Assembly: GCA_947579605.1 (NCBI GenBank)
Contig: OX388310.1
Span: 4,154,001-4,218,000 of the forward strand
DNA length: 64,000 bases
Origin: Athripsodes cinereus
Taxonomy: Eukaryota > Arthropoda > Insecta > Trichoptera > Leptoceridae
Direction: 5' to 3'
Below are positions 11,333-21,575 of the stretch, one piece after another (the stretch's first letter is position 1; each line of letters begins with the position of its first letter). The translations under genes were made by a program, and so were the position numbers. Under the pieces are notes generated by a model. It worked only from the letters and a program-made list of their open reading frames with translations. It did not search any database and had not been told where the DNA came from.

Positions 11333-14116
11333 GCGTATTCTTAATGCTTTTTTTAATCTCCTGGTTTCGTCTTTCCGTTACATTGCTGCGTGGATGATAT
11401 ATGGACGTAGTCCAATGTATACATTGCCACCGACGAAGAGCCACCTTCCAGGCTCTATGCCCGAACTGCGCACCATTATCCGTCAACAACACGCGTGGGT
11501 AGCCAAAACGAGGGAAAATTTCCGTTTCGAGTTTTCTAATTAATATGTGGGCTTTTGTGGAACGTAACGCAAATGCTTCGACCCACCGTGTATACATATC
11601 AGTGACTACTAATATTGCCTTATTACCTCTCGTGGACGTGGGATAGTTACCCATCAAGTCAAGGGCAATTATCTCGAAGGGATATTTTGCTTGACAGGCT
11701 CCTTGAGGTGCCAACGGCCTTGTTGGGCGACCTCGAGCTCTGAGACAAATCAGACACCTTCTGACGTATTGTCTTACGTCCTGATTCATGCCCGCCCAAT
11801 AATAGTTTCTTCGAATAGCCCTTAATGTCTCTTTTATTCCCGGGTGATTTGCCACATTACTGTCGTGATAATATTTTATTACTTCTGTCTGATTCGCTTG
11901 GGGAACAACTACACGTGCCGTATCCTGTTCTTTATACCACAAATAATGATTTTTCAACATAAATTTTGAAAGGTACTTCTCCTGCGCCGGGGTGGTGGGT
12001 TTATAAGAACGCAATGACCTACGCCTAAGCTTATGAAGTATTTCCGTGACTTTTTTATCAGTCGTTTGGTTCCGACGTATTGAATCGACAAGATTCCTCT
12101 CGGGCCCTTCCGGGAGGTTTACGTCAGGCACAACCGTTGACTCGTCCGCATCAATTTGTAAGTACACGGCTGGCTCCACCACGTTAACTCCTACCTCTTC
12201 TTCCTGTGGATTTCTAGATAAACAGTCAGGTAATTCGTTAGCGCTACCTGGACAATGTTCAATTTCGAAATCAAACTCCTGAAGCAATAGAGCCCATCTC
12301 GTAAATTTCGCTTTTTCGTTTTTAACCTTCATCATCCAGGTAACGGCCCGGTTATCGGTGCGCAACAGAAAACGTCCGGATTCAAGATATGGACGATATC
12401 TCTTTATCGCCCATACAACGGCCATGGCTTCTTGTTCATTTGAATGCCATTTTCTTTCCGCATCATTAAATCGGGAACTAGCGTATGAAATTATATCTTT
12501 ACTCCCATCTTCCCTGAGTTGGTATAGTACGGCTCCCACTCCTAATTGACTCGCATCGGTTTGTAAAATAAAACGTCGTGAAAAATCCGGTCGAGAGAGT
12601 TTAAGTGGTAATGAAATAGCCCGTTTTATATTGATCATAGCCGTTTCCGCATCATCTGTCCATTTGAAACTTTTCTTGGTGGTCAGTAAGTCAGTCAGCG
12701 GAGCGGCGATTTCGGAAAATTTTGGCACATACTCTCGCACCCAATTACATAAACCAAGGAATTTTCTTAATTCTTTTCGAGTCCGTGGAGGTTGAGAGCA
12801 CGCAATCGAAGTTCCATACGACTCTTTGGGACGATTACCATCCGCTGAAACAATATGTCCTAAATACTCAATTTCGGTCTTACCAATCTGACACTTATCA
12901 GGAGCGCAACGTAGGTTGAATTGTTGTAAACGTTCTAGAACTAATTTTAAATGCCGCAAGTGACTTTCCCAATCGGGAGAAAAAATAACAATATCGTCCA
13001 AGTAGACTATACAAAACTCCCGTATGTATCCTGCCAATACTTCCTGAGTCATAAGACGCTGGAAACACGCTGGGGCCCCCTTTAGACCGAAGGGCAAAAC
13101 CTTAAAGTGATAGGTAGCACCATCAGGAGTAGTAAAACCTGTGAGATTCCTAGATGTCACGCTTAAAGGGACCTGCCAATACCCGGATTTCAGATCAATG
13201 CACGAAAAATACTTTGCCCCTCCCAAATCTTTAAGGGTCTCTTGGATGACGGGAAGTACGGAAGGTTCATTTTCAGAAACTTCATTCAATTTACGGAAAT
13301 CTATACATAGTCGGTAATCACCCGTATCCTTTTTCGGTACTAAAATTATAGGGAAATTATATAGCGACTTACTCGGTTCTATGACACCATCTGCTAACAT
13401 TTCTTCTATTTTTTTATACAAAACTCTTTTTTTGTTGTCTGACATACGATAAGGGGGAACTCTAATAGGTGTATTATGCTTGACCCTAATATTATGCGGT
13501 GTGAGTGGGGCCGGACCTGCATAAGGAGTAAAAAGGTCTTTGAATTCTTTCAGAACACAAAGAACGTCCTCTCTTTCACTCTGGTTTAATTTACTTATGT
13601 CCGGAAACTTTACTTCCCCAATACTTTCCCGACATTTCATAGGAACCAAATGTACTGTTGATCTAGATTCGAGGCCAAAATGTAAAGTATTTCTCATAAA
13701 ATCTATAACCGCACCCTGCGACTTCAACCACTTATATCCCAAGATTAATTTTTCTCTAATTGAGTCAACTACTAAAAACTTTACCTGCATCGTGACTCCC
13801 GCTATACAAATATTTAATATGATTTCACCATCCACATGTAATCTACCAGTTGCAGCCCCTGTATATAAATTTTCTACATCACATCGTATTGGAGAATCTT
13901 TTATTAATGATTTATGAATTATATTATGAGAAGCCGCAGAATCTATAAGTGTAATTATATCTCTGTGATATGTGCGTGAGTCTGTACTAGATAATATATC
14001 TGTTCGCACTCTAGTTACTATTGATCTTTCCGTGGTTGTATTGTTAAAAACGCCGTTTTGATTACTTCTTAAGCCCGAGCAAGATGGCCGGCTACCCCTC
14101 TCGGGCGGGACACGTT
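11322..14116 (-). CDS. pol: Pol polyprotein: protease, reverse transcriptase, RNase H, integrase
   Basis: Domains, numbered from the codon at 14009: aspartic protease LIDSAASHNI near residue 23 (D-S-A variant of the usual D-S/T-G), reverse transcriptase with the VPPYR entry, IDFRKLN, LPFGLKGAP and catalytic YLDD near 337-340, RNase H with LQTDAS and LRTDNRAV, then integrase with an HDSNVANHPG ... CLIC zinc motif and catalytic Asp (ALDLMG), Asp (LTDNGAQF) and Glu (NVTERRNQE). The polyprotein copies element RNA and inserts the DNA. The frame has no ATG at its 5' end; it is open upstream through the end of gag to 14116, so it is made by -1 frameshifting from gag. It stops early at 11322, inside integrase, because of a one-base frame change at an A7 run; the missing tail is in the adjacent frame. 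No splice is needed. Confidence 0.93.
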
Positions 14117-15175
14117 TAAAGACCGCAAATACCTATTCCTTTCCTCACAATCTTTGTTAAAATGTCGTCCTGGACAATATTGGCATCGGGGAAGTCGCTC
14201 GGTTCGAGGCGTAGACTCTCTATTCGGAGTAGTAAATACTATACCCGAGGGAAAGTCCATTCTCCTGACCATATCTTCGACATCTTTAAACTCATACTTT
14301 CCCGACGCCACTACTAAGTCTCTGTAACGGGGTGACATCATATTTACAATATTTCTACTTATATCCGGTGTTACTTCGATTGCGTATAATCTGTTATATA
14401 AAGCACGTTTTCGTTCTAAGAACAACGAGCCGCTCTCGTTTGTATGCTGGTGATCACCATAAAAGTTGGACACCAAGGAGCCGTACGCATCTTTCACTCC
14501 ATAACGACTTAACAAAATGTTTTTAAAAAACTCCCATTCGCAACCGTTGCATCCCAGACGATTCCACCAAGATTTCGCTTCCCCTCCCAGCCGACTAAGA
14601 GCCTCCTTAACACGTTGTTCCCCGTATATGCCTCTGGTCAAGAAATAACTTTCTCCCCTACGTAAAAACTCTTCTAGATTCTGTTCAGGCCGACCTGAAA
14701 AGGTATCATCCCATCCCATATGTATGCCGGAGCATGTTCGTTCGATAGGATATGTATTGTAAGGGTTTTCTTCCTTTTCACGTTTCGGTACCTTTGGGAC
14801 TGTGGGTGTAAGTGAAGGAGCCGATGGTGGAATAAGTGGGGGGTTCGGCGTTGAACCCTGAGATAAGTTAGGTATTGAACTCGATGTTGTTAAAGGTACG
14901 GAATTCACAGATGCCGTTTTGGGTTTAAATACATCCACTAATTTAGCAATCACAAACAACACAATAAAGAAAAATCCAGTTCCTAGTATATGTATATTAT
15001 CCATAGCCATACTAAAAATTTTGCATTGTATGTAATCAAAAAAATAATATGCTAGTGCCATTCCTACTATAAGTATAGTTATAAATATATCTTTAGGATG
15101 ACGAATTAAATGATATAACAACCAAATAGTCGCAAGAATAACCTGAACGCCCAACCAAAGCTCCACGACTGACAA
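14069..15175 (-). CDS. gag: Gag-like protein with N-terminal hydrophobic segments and a zinc knuckle
   Basis: The 368-codon frame has a retrotransposon gag core (about residues 155-310) with LGGEAKSWW and EWEFFKNILLSRYG, then a zinc knuckle CQYCPGRHFNKDC near 335 (C-x2-C-x3-H-x4-C, one residue shorter than the usual CCHC spacing), and a basic tail. Unusually, residues 5-82 hold about three hydrophobic stretches, followed by a Pro/Ser/Thr-rich linker. The frame opens at 15175 with a TTG right after an in-frame stop; the first in-frame ATG is at 15059-15061, which would remove the first hydrophobic stretch but keep the third. True start therefore uncertain. Gag forms the particle that packages element RNA. 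Its last 17 codons overlap the pol frame. Confidence 0.88.
   Translation of the reverse strand: MSVVELWLGVQVILATIWLLYHLIRHPKDIFITILIVGMALAYYFFDYIQCKIFSMAMDNIHILGTGFFFIVLFVIAKLVDVFKPKTASVNSVPLTTSSSIPNLSQGSTPNPPLIPPSAPSLTPTVPKVPKREKEENPYNTYPIERTCSGIHMGWDDTFSGRPEQNLEEFLRRGESYFLTRGIYGEQRVKEALSRLGGEAKSWWNRLGCNGCEWEFFKNILLSRYGVKDAYGSLVSNFYGDHQHTNESGSLFLERKRALYNRLYAIEVTPDISRNIVNMMSPRYRDLVVASGKYEFKDVEDMVRRMDFPSGIVFTTPNRESTPRTERLPRCQYCPGRHFNKDCEERNRYLRSLNVSRPRGVAGHLARA
14073..14120 (-). promoter_or_regulatory. -1 ribosomal frameshift site: T_TTA_AAC plus 7-bp stem
   Basis: The slippery heptamer TTTAAAC occupies 14114-14120 (minus) and is in register with gag as T_TTA_AAC, the codons for Leu-Asn. Seven bases downstream (spacer 14107-14113) GCCCGAG (14100-14106) can pair perfectly with CTCGGGC (14073-14079), with a 20-nt loop holding a self-complementary GCCGGC. 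A -1 slip here enters the pol frame, which stays open. This is the standard layout for programmed gag-pol frameshifting. Confidence 0.85.
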
Positions 15176-15196
15176 CCGTTTCAGCTGTCCAACTCA

Positions 15197-16041
15197 TTTG
15201 TAATTACATATGTACGATAAAAATATAATAAATTTCAAATACTAGAAACAATAAAAAAAAAAAAAAACAAAATCTCCTACAAAACAAAACAATCATGTTG
15301 TTTTCCGATTCTTTTCTTTATTTTTCGCAAACGTATTTTTCCAATAATAATTAAAATAGGTGTGCTTCCAGTGGCATCAAATATTACAATTTATAACAGA
15401 AATAATTTCAATGTGAGTGATCTACATAACAAAATTGCACAACCATTGTGAAATTCCGTTTCTTGTATCAAAAAGTTTCAACAGCACCAAAATAATACAT
15501 CATAATTGTCAATAGAATTCAACATAGAAACAATATATCAACACAGGTACATAATAATGGGGAAAAAAAATATAGTTGAAAAACTCCATTCGTAGTAAAA
15601 CCTAAATTTTATAAATATGGTTACGTAAATTATTTTATTTCATCGTTGCAATGACCTTGAAATCAATTTCGTTATACAAACGTTTACGCTAATACGATTC
15701 ATTCACTACTTAAAACAAGTATTGCGCAATAATATCGAAATATATCAATACGAATAAGGGGCGTCATACTATTATACCTAGTAATTTCGTAGTTAATGTT
15801 AGCATTTGGGTTGTTTTTATGTACACAAATGTAAATATTTTTCATTTATAACAAAAGGAATATGCAATTATACCATATAAATTAACCAAGCATAAGAAAA
15901 ATTTCAATTGAATATGTTTAAATCAGTAAATACACATAACATAATGTACTTTTAAAAATACAATGTAAACAAAAACTACTCTGAAAAGAAAATAATATTA
16001 GTGTAACGGGTCGTGGATTCTCCAACTCGCTTGCTGGAACG
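15197..16041 (-). other. Long untranslated leader of the LTR element
   Basis: About 850-890 bp lie between the primer-binding site and gag without a substantial open frame. It is AT-rich with oligo-A tracts. Such a leader would carry packaging signals and possibly delay translation; no specific structure was identified. Confidence 0.6.
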
Positions 16042-16063
16042 GTCCCAAAGTTGAGGCGCCAAT
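16042..16063 (-). other. Primer-binding site region
   Basis: On the minus strand, directly after the 5' LTR, the sequence reads ATTGGCGCCTCAACTTTGGG. TGGCGCC matches the complement of tRNAs ending GGCGCCA; the exact tRNA cannot be named from sequence alone. A similar block is found at 61252-61272. Confidence 0.7.
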
Positions 16064-16762
16064 TGACATGGATCGGAAGAATGAGATGGCTGAGAAATAA
16101 AACATGAGTACAGGTTTAACAAAAAAAAATGAATATATTCTAAAGACAAAACAAAAAAAAGAGCATAAGCATGGATTTATATGGTTTCAAAATTAATCGG
16201 AAATCTATTACGGAATCTGTTGGTGGTTGCTTCAGACCCTGCCTCGGCTGAGGATGGTATGGCAGAGAGTGTCTTATATTGGGTATTTCCAGAAGTTGCC
16301 TCTCGTTGTGATTGTTGGGGACAGTACTGCTTAGTGGTCCATCAGAGTTGATGTTGTTCCGATGAAGTTCAGATGATGAATAATATCAGTACTGACTTGG
16401 TAGATGGCAGTAAGGGGCGCTCGCTCAGGGGTCGCTACTGCGCATGTCCTCCCCGCTCTGTAACCACCCCTCCACAAGGTTTTGGTGCTGCCCCAGAGAA
16501 TGCCCACGTGATCCACGTTCTCTTTTTGATTTCACCATACGTTGAAAGGGGTACATGTATAATAGGTACTATATTATAAAATAGGTACGATGTTTAATTA
16601 CTAAAGGCGGGAAGACAGACACGATTTCGCCACACTGATGAAATAGGAATTTACTTAGGTATAGTTAGTGAGTTAGTTGGATAGCGAAAAAAATAGGTAT
16701 TAATTTATTAGTAGGTAAGGAGATTTATATTTTTGAATCATCAGCACAGCAAACACACGTCA
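16064..16762 (-). repeat. LTR, 5' copy (699 bp)
   Basis: Same length as, and by eye identical to, 9171-9869. TG...CA ends, followed directly by AAAT. Confidence 0.9.
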
Positions 16763-16766
16763 AAAT
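16763..16766. repeat. Target-site duplication AAAT (right)
   Basis: Matches AAAT at 9167-9170. Confidence 0.8.
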
Positions 16767-16890
16767 GTGTCCCAATGCTTACAAATTGGCTCTAACGTTG
16801 GGACGCCTTTCTCACTTCTTCCGATTAGATTCTGATTTTGCTCAACGTTACAATTGGTTCTCCAATCGAGGTATCCGATTGGTTTTGACA
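16767..16890. mobile_element. Right half of the hairpin MITE split by the LTR element
   Basis: Contains GGGACGCCTTTCTCACTTC and TTGGTTCTCCAATCGAGG...GATTGGTTTTGACA, inverted complements of 9081-9170. GTTGGGAC..CCTTT..TCACTTCTTCCG also occurs at 41040-41066, confirming a dispersed family. Confidence 0.7.
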
Positions 16891-17194
16891 GTTAATAGTA
16901 CTCACAAAAAATGCTTATTTAAACCTAGCTTATGAGCAATGCGTAGTACGAGAATTATATTATCACTGATTGAATCAAAACATTATTCACAACATAATTT
17001 ATTCCATGCGGCTACCTACTGAATATAACATCAATAATACATAATTTGCATTAAAATAATATAATTACCGATAATATAATAACTTGATGTGATCAATTGA
17101 TTAACTCTAATGTTTTTGTCATCATGAAAGAAAAATGATTGATAAAATTATAGATATTCACTGTGTCGGTGTTTAGGTAGTAGAATTCCATATC

Positions 17195-17378
17195 GAAAAA
17201 ATAAAACAGGTGTTTTATTCTACTAAAGATTTTATTTTGTGAGAGAGACGTCTTTCGTCTTATGAGGACATTGTCAATCGAGGACATTGAGGAGATTGAC
17301 AATGTCCTCATAAGACGAAAGACGTCTCTCTCACAAAATAAAATCTTTAGTAGAATAAAACACTTGTTTTATTTTTTC
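17195..17378. mobile_element. Hairpin MITE family C, copy 1 (85-bp arms)
   Basis: Left arm 17195-17279, right arm 17294-17378, loop of 14 nt. Pairing is perfect over the inner 70 bp and has about one mismatch outside. The core GAGAGAGACGTCTTTCGTCT recurs at 33418-33437 and 44417-44436. Upstream (17163-17194) is the flank GTGTCGGTGTTTAGGTAGTA, which also ends the 33.7-kb copy in the opposite orientation. No coding capacity. Confidence 0.75.
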
Positions 17379-18955
17379 AAAATTATAGATGATTTGGGTA
17401 TAGATATAGGTGTACAATAACACATAAATGGTAGATTGAATTTTATACCAGCGTCCTCTTGACGATATTTTGAAACACATATTTGAAACAATTAAATTAT
17501 CTTATTTCATCTTCCCGAACCAGTGTTTTCATCATTTGCCTTGGAATTTGAATTTATATCAAACTTTCAATTACTGGAAAATCAGAAAAAAATCTGCATA
17601 TAAAAATATTCATAATAATGTATGAAAAAATGGCAGTAATAAAGTGCTTAGATATGAAAGCTTAAACAGCCTCGGGCTTACATCAATCATGGAGAATTTT
17701 TTAATAAATATTTTAGTCCATACCAAAGAATGTTTATGAGTTATTGGGAAAAAACGAATACTCTATAAATGAACAATTACATCGAGAGTATTTTGGAATT
17801 AATTATTCTTTAAATCCTTAAACATTCCTTCTACCTTGAAAGTACAGGGTTCAAAAATGTATCCTTTATTTAGAGGGATTTTGTGCCAATCATGTTACCA
17901 TTGAGACAGAGGGTTATTTAGGTCAATGGAAATCTTGTGGATGAAATTATAACACTCTTTGTGACCGACTATTATTTTTTTAAGAGATAGATTAATCTGG
18001 GTTTACATTAAATCTAAAAACATCTCAAATACTATTACAGCAAGTAATATGCTTATGACGTGAAGGTGAAGTAGGTAGGTAGCAGGAGGACTTGGACTTG
18101 GTTCTCGGAATTTCAGTCGAGAACCTACTTTCAATTTACCAGCCACCTAGTATGCAGCAATTCAATTTTATATAAATAATTATTTTATATACCTTTAACA
18201 GTAGGTTTTAAATTAAATGTATATATGCATTCTCCACTAGGTGTATTCAAACGATGTTGTTTTTGGATGAAAAATAAAACAGAAAAAAACAGTCAGACAG
18301 TCGAAAGATACAAAAAACAATACATGTTTTAAGTAAATCTTGTCCTGAGGATGCCGTATACAATAGCAATAGGTATTTTTAAATCAATTGATTTCACCAC
18401 AGTATCACAATGAAAATTAACAGTGTTTAATTTATACATTTAAGATACCTAAACAAAAATTTGACAGTGACAAAAACTAGAGTTTGAAATTATGAATCAT
18501 GAGACAAAATTTCTCGATATACCTACATTATATATATTTTTTGTTGGCTCTTCGCCGTTCCGAAATAAGTTTTTTTCGTAAGCTTCTATTTGTCATTTTG
18601 TCAATTTTTCTGAACAAAGCTGGGTTATTTAAAGTAATATTTGACTTTTTTACGTATACGCCGGCATGATTTATTTTGTACGTAATGGCTTTTTTTTTGT
18701 TATAATCCATAACCCCAATTTGAAAATATGATATCAAGTAATTGAATCACCAAAACAATATAAATAAAATATTACTTTGTAATCAAATAAGCCATAATTA
18801 AAACTTTAAATTGGATACGTTTGTCATTTAGATATTACATTTTGATTCAAGATATTTTTTTTCAATAAACCCTAAAAATTATTCACCTTCGCCACCATGA
18901 CAATTTTCATAAATGGAGTAGTAAGTAAATACATTTCATGCATTAATATGAAATG
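17379..18955. other. AT-rich spacer
   Basis: No recognised repeat or gene. A basic 69-codon minus frame (18528-18737) has no recognisable domain. Confidence 0.4.
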
Positions 18956-18959
18956 GCAA

Positions 18960-19630
18960 TGTGTCGAACATGGCGAAAATGTTGGTGCACAATACCATTC
19001 TGGTACCAACACTCATGTATACAAGCGAAACTTAGACATGGTTGAAGAAAAATGAAAGTGGAATAAATGCTGTGGAGATGTGATCGCTGAGGAGAATGGT
19101 TGAGTGAGGTCATTCCTCACCCTATCACGCAATTATTATGAAAATTATTAGGGTATTAGGAAAATGAGCGGATGTAAGAGGAGAGTTGTGGATTAAAGGT
19201 GAGTGAATAAATTACGCTGGTTAAGACATGTGGAACGAATGGAAGAGGAAAGGATAACAATGAGGATATACTTGTCTGAAAGAAAGGGTGTGAGGAATCA
19301 CGGGCGTCCGAGAGCTACGTGGTTCGTTCAGGAGTAAGCTGAAAACACTGCTTTTCAAGAGAAGCCATGGCGCCCTTGAGATGTTCACGGATCATTAAAC
19401 GGCGCCAAATATAAATTGTCTTTATTATTATTATTATTAGATCACGTAGATCAAATTCTCAAGGACGGCCGTGTACTGAGTAAAAGAAATCGAAATGCGT
19501 GTATGAGATGTTGCATGAATGTAGAGGAAACGAAAGAAGTACATATGTAGGGACAGATCTATATGGCGTTCCGTTTTCTCTGCCTACCCCACTTGGGATG
19601 CGGCATGAGGGAATAGATTGATAGATAGAT
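18960..19630 (+). pseudogene. Degenerate LINE C-terminus, interrupted (family E, copy 1)
   Basis: It aligns with the minus-strand frame at 23622-24134: VEHGENVGAQYHSG-like text in frames shifted by indels, then the LRWxxHVERMxxER equivalent, RGV..RGRPRATW and a 3' end GGCGTTCCGTTTTCTCTGCC..CCCACTTGGGATG with a GATAGATAGAT tail. Several stops and indels. A second LINE fragment is inserted at about 19325-19439, splitting the ATCACGTGG block. Confidence 0.65.
19325..19439 (+). mobile_element. CR1/L2-type LINE fragment nested in family E
   Basis: FRSKLKTLLFKRSHGALE followed by a stop and CATTAAACGGCGCCAAATA, ending with a TTATTATTATTATTA tail. The same C-terminal sequence occurs on the minus strand at 22213-22448. 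In the intact family E copy the flanks are contiguous (CCACGTGGCTTGATCACGTGG). No clear target duplication. Confidence 0.65.
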
Positions 19631-19639
19631 ATTAATATA

Positions 19640-20495
19640 TATTAACATGACGTGCGTGCCAAAAATCTGATATACAGGATGGGTGCTACAGTTCGTCGCT
19701 TGACTGAAAATGTCAAATGCTTTATTCATCATGGTTCACGAATGCCTGTTTAAAACCAAACATTTAAAACTTACAAAAAATAGTTAAAGACCTACATAAT
19801 ACTTTTGCCGAGAACTTATCTGTTTCCTCATTTCATAAACTTTCACATATTTCTTTCATTTTCTATGCAGATATTTGCGTTCTAAATTAAAATCTAGTGC
19901 TATTATATATTTTGAGTTTGTGTCTACCGTACATAGTACCTACAGTATAGTAAGCTTACAATGAAATATTTTATCGCTATTTTTTAGGTGTAACATACGA
20001 ACACCAAAAATATTAAGTACAGAATTTCGTTGTAACAATGTTATTTTTTTAGTTTATAATACGAGTAAAAGATTATGTTACGTTACGTAAATGGCTATTT
20101 TAGTGACGAAAATGTAACTTTTATAAAATTTACTACTTAAATTAGCCACAAAACATGTTATAAATCTACATAAATTGTATGTGTCAGCACTATAGAATGT
20201 TTTATTGCAATCGTTCTCCGGAGATTTTTACACGAGAAATGTAGGAGGTAGCTACACATTTACTTACCGTCATAAAGGTGATGGTCATCAATGAAACGGA
20301 TAGCGGTTAAGACGGATACCGGATAACGGATATCGAGTCAGCTTTAAGACCAGATAGTCTAGGACATCTAGTACCTGATACTTATTACTCTGGTCACCAC
20401 AATGACAAGTTTGGTTTAGAATAATTTAGTTTCCCTTGTGGCGTAAGACGAATGAAAATTAAAATGGATTCCCCGGAATACAATGGGCTTATCAC
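19640..20495. other. AT-rich spacer
   Basis: Nothing recognised. Confidence 0.4.
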
Positions 20496-20560
20496 TCTTT
20501 TTTGTAAGCTTTCGAGTGTCCTGTAAAAGGCCGGTTAGCATCTTGATTTGATTTTAAATT
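20496..20560 (+). repeat. Repeat family A, 5' part only
   Basis: TTTTTTGTAAGCTTTCGAGTGTCCTGTAAAAGGC matches the upstream part of family A seen at 22060-22100 and 40150-40190. The copy stops before the ATCGCTGAA block. Confidence 0.4.
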
Positions 20561-20582
20561 TTTTGGATAAAATGAATCTAGC

Positions 20583-20760
20583 GTTTTCTTCTACTCATCA
20601 TCATCATCATCATCGCCCTCAACGCTCCTCTCGGGAGCACAGGGCAGAAACCAGCCTCCTCCATTCAGAGCGTCTCTGTGCCAATTGCGTCACCTTTTTC
20701 CACGACATGCCTTGCGCTCTGATATCGTTGTCATAGGGACGGTGTTTCTTTTACTATATA
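20583..20760 (-). pseudogene. RTE-like LINE 3' end (family D, copy 1) with GAT tail
   Basis: Minus strand. The coding strand ends with W..VT.LAQRRSEW-type residues (here CHGKR..), ALCSREER, a stop and a (GAT)n tail, seen on the plus strand as CATCATCATCATCATCATCG. The longer copy at 24898-25132 shows the frame better. Truncated 5'. Confidence 0.65.
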
Positions 20761-20789
20761 CGTCATTATTACCTTTTACAATGGATTTC

Positions 20790-21575
20790 ATGTATTTGAT
20801 GGATTTCATGTATTGTATATTTCTTTCACATATCTGCTGCCATAGATTTTATATATTTTCTACTAAAGATTCTTTTCACATATCACTTTTTCACATATCT
20901 GCTGCCATAGATTTTATATATTTTCTACTAAAGATTCTTTTCACATATCACTTTTTCACATATCTGCTGCCATAGATTTTATATATTTTCTACTAAAGAT
21001 TCTTTTCACATATCACTTTTTCACATATCTGCTGCCATAGATTTTATATATTTTCTACTAAAGATTCTTTTCACATATCACTTTTTCACATATCTGCTGC
21101 CATAGATTTTATATATTTTCTACTAAAGATTCTTTTCACATATCACTTTTTCACATATCTGCTGCCATAGATTTTATATATTTTCTACTAAAGATTCTTT
21201 TCACATATCACTTTTTCACATATCTGCTGCCATAGATTTTATATATTTTCTACTAAAGATTCTTTTCACATATCACTTTTTCACATATCTGCTGCCATAG
21301 ATTTTATATATTTTCTACTAAAGATTCTTTTCACATATCACTTTTTCACATATCTGCTGCCATAGATTTTATATATTTTCTACTAAAGATTCTTTTCACA
21401 TATCACTTTTTCACATATCTGCTGCCATAGATTTTATATATTTTCTACTAAAGATTCTTTTCACATATCACTTTTTCACATATCTGCTGCCATAGATTTT
21501 ATATATTTTCTACTAAAGATTCTTTCGTTATAAAATCTATATTAGAATAAAAAAAACGTTTTTTTTAGTATATCC
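20790..21575. repeat. Minisatellite, 65 bp x 11
   Basis: The landmark CTGCTGC recurs every 65 bp from 20834 to 21484 (11 copies), with no visible divergence between units. The unit contains CATAGATTTTATATATTTTC, TACTAAAGATTCTTTTCACA and TATCACTTTTTCACATATCT. The array ends in TTCTACTAAAGATTCTTTCG, resembling the arm of MITE C (TTCTACTAAAGATTTTA at 17216-17234), so the array may have grown from a family C copy. The reading frame across 20685-20975 is a product of the repeat. Confidence 0.85.

Larger units (their letters stand above)
9171..16762 (-). mobile_element. Complete LTR retrotransposon (Ty3/gypsy type), 7,592 bp
   Basis: Read on the minus strand: 5' LTR, primer-binding site, long leader, gag, -1 frameshift site, pol with protease-reverse transcriptase-RNase H-integrase order (diagnostic of Ty3/gypsy rather than Ty1/copia), a repeat-rich 3' non-coding region, purine tract and 3' LTR. 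Both LTRs run TG...CA, are 699 bp, and look identical by eye, implying recent insertion. It is flanked by AAAT. No envelope frame is present. It inserted into a hairpin MITE. Apart from a one-base frame break in integrase it looks intact. Confidence 0.93.

Noticed and set aside
12046..12919. Plus-strand frames opposite pol (also 13540-13917 and 14332-14526)
   Set aside because: They are antisense shadows of pol and gag.
18528..18737. Basic 69-codon minus frame
   Set aside because: No domain, splice signal or conservation evidence available.
20685..20975. 96-codon plus frame with internal repetition
   Set aside because: Generated by a LINE 3' end running into the minisatellite.
20810..21530. 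CRISPR-like array of regularly spaced repeats
   Set aside because: The whole 65-bp unit repeats with no unique spacers, in a eukaryotic context. It is a minisatellite.
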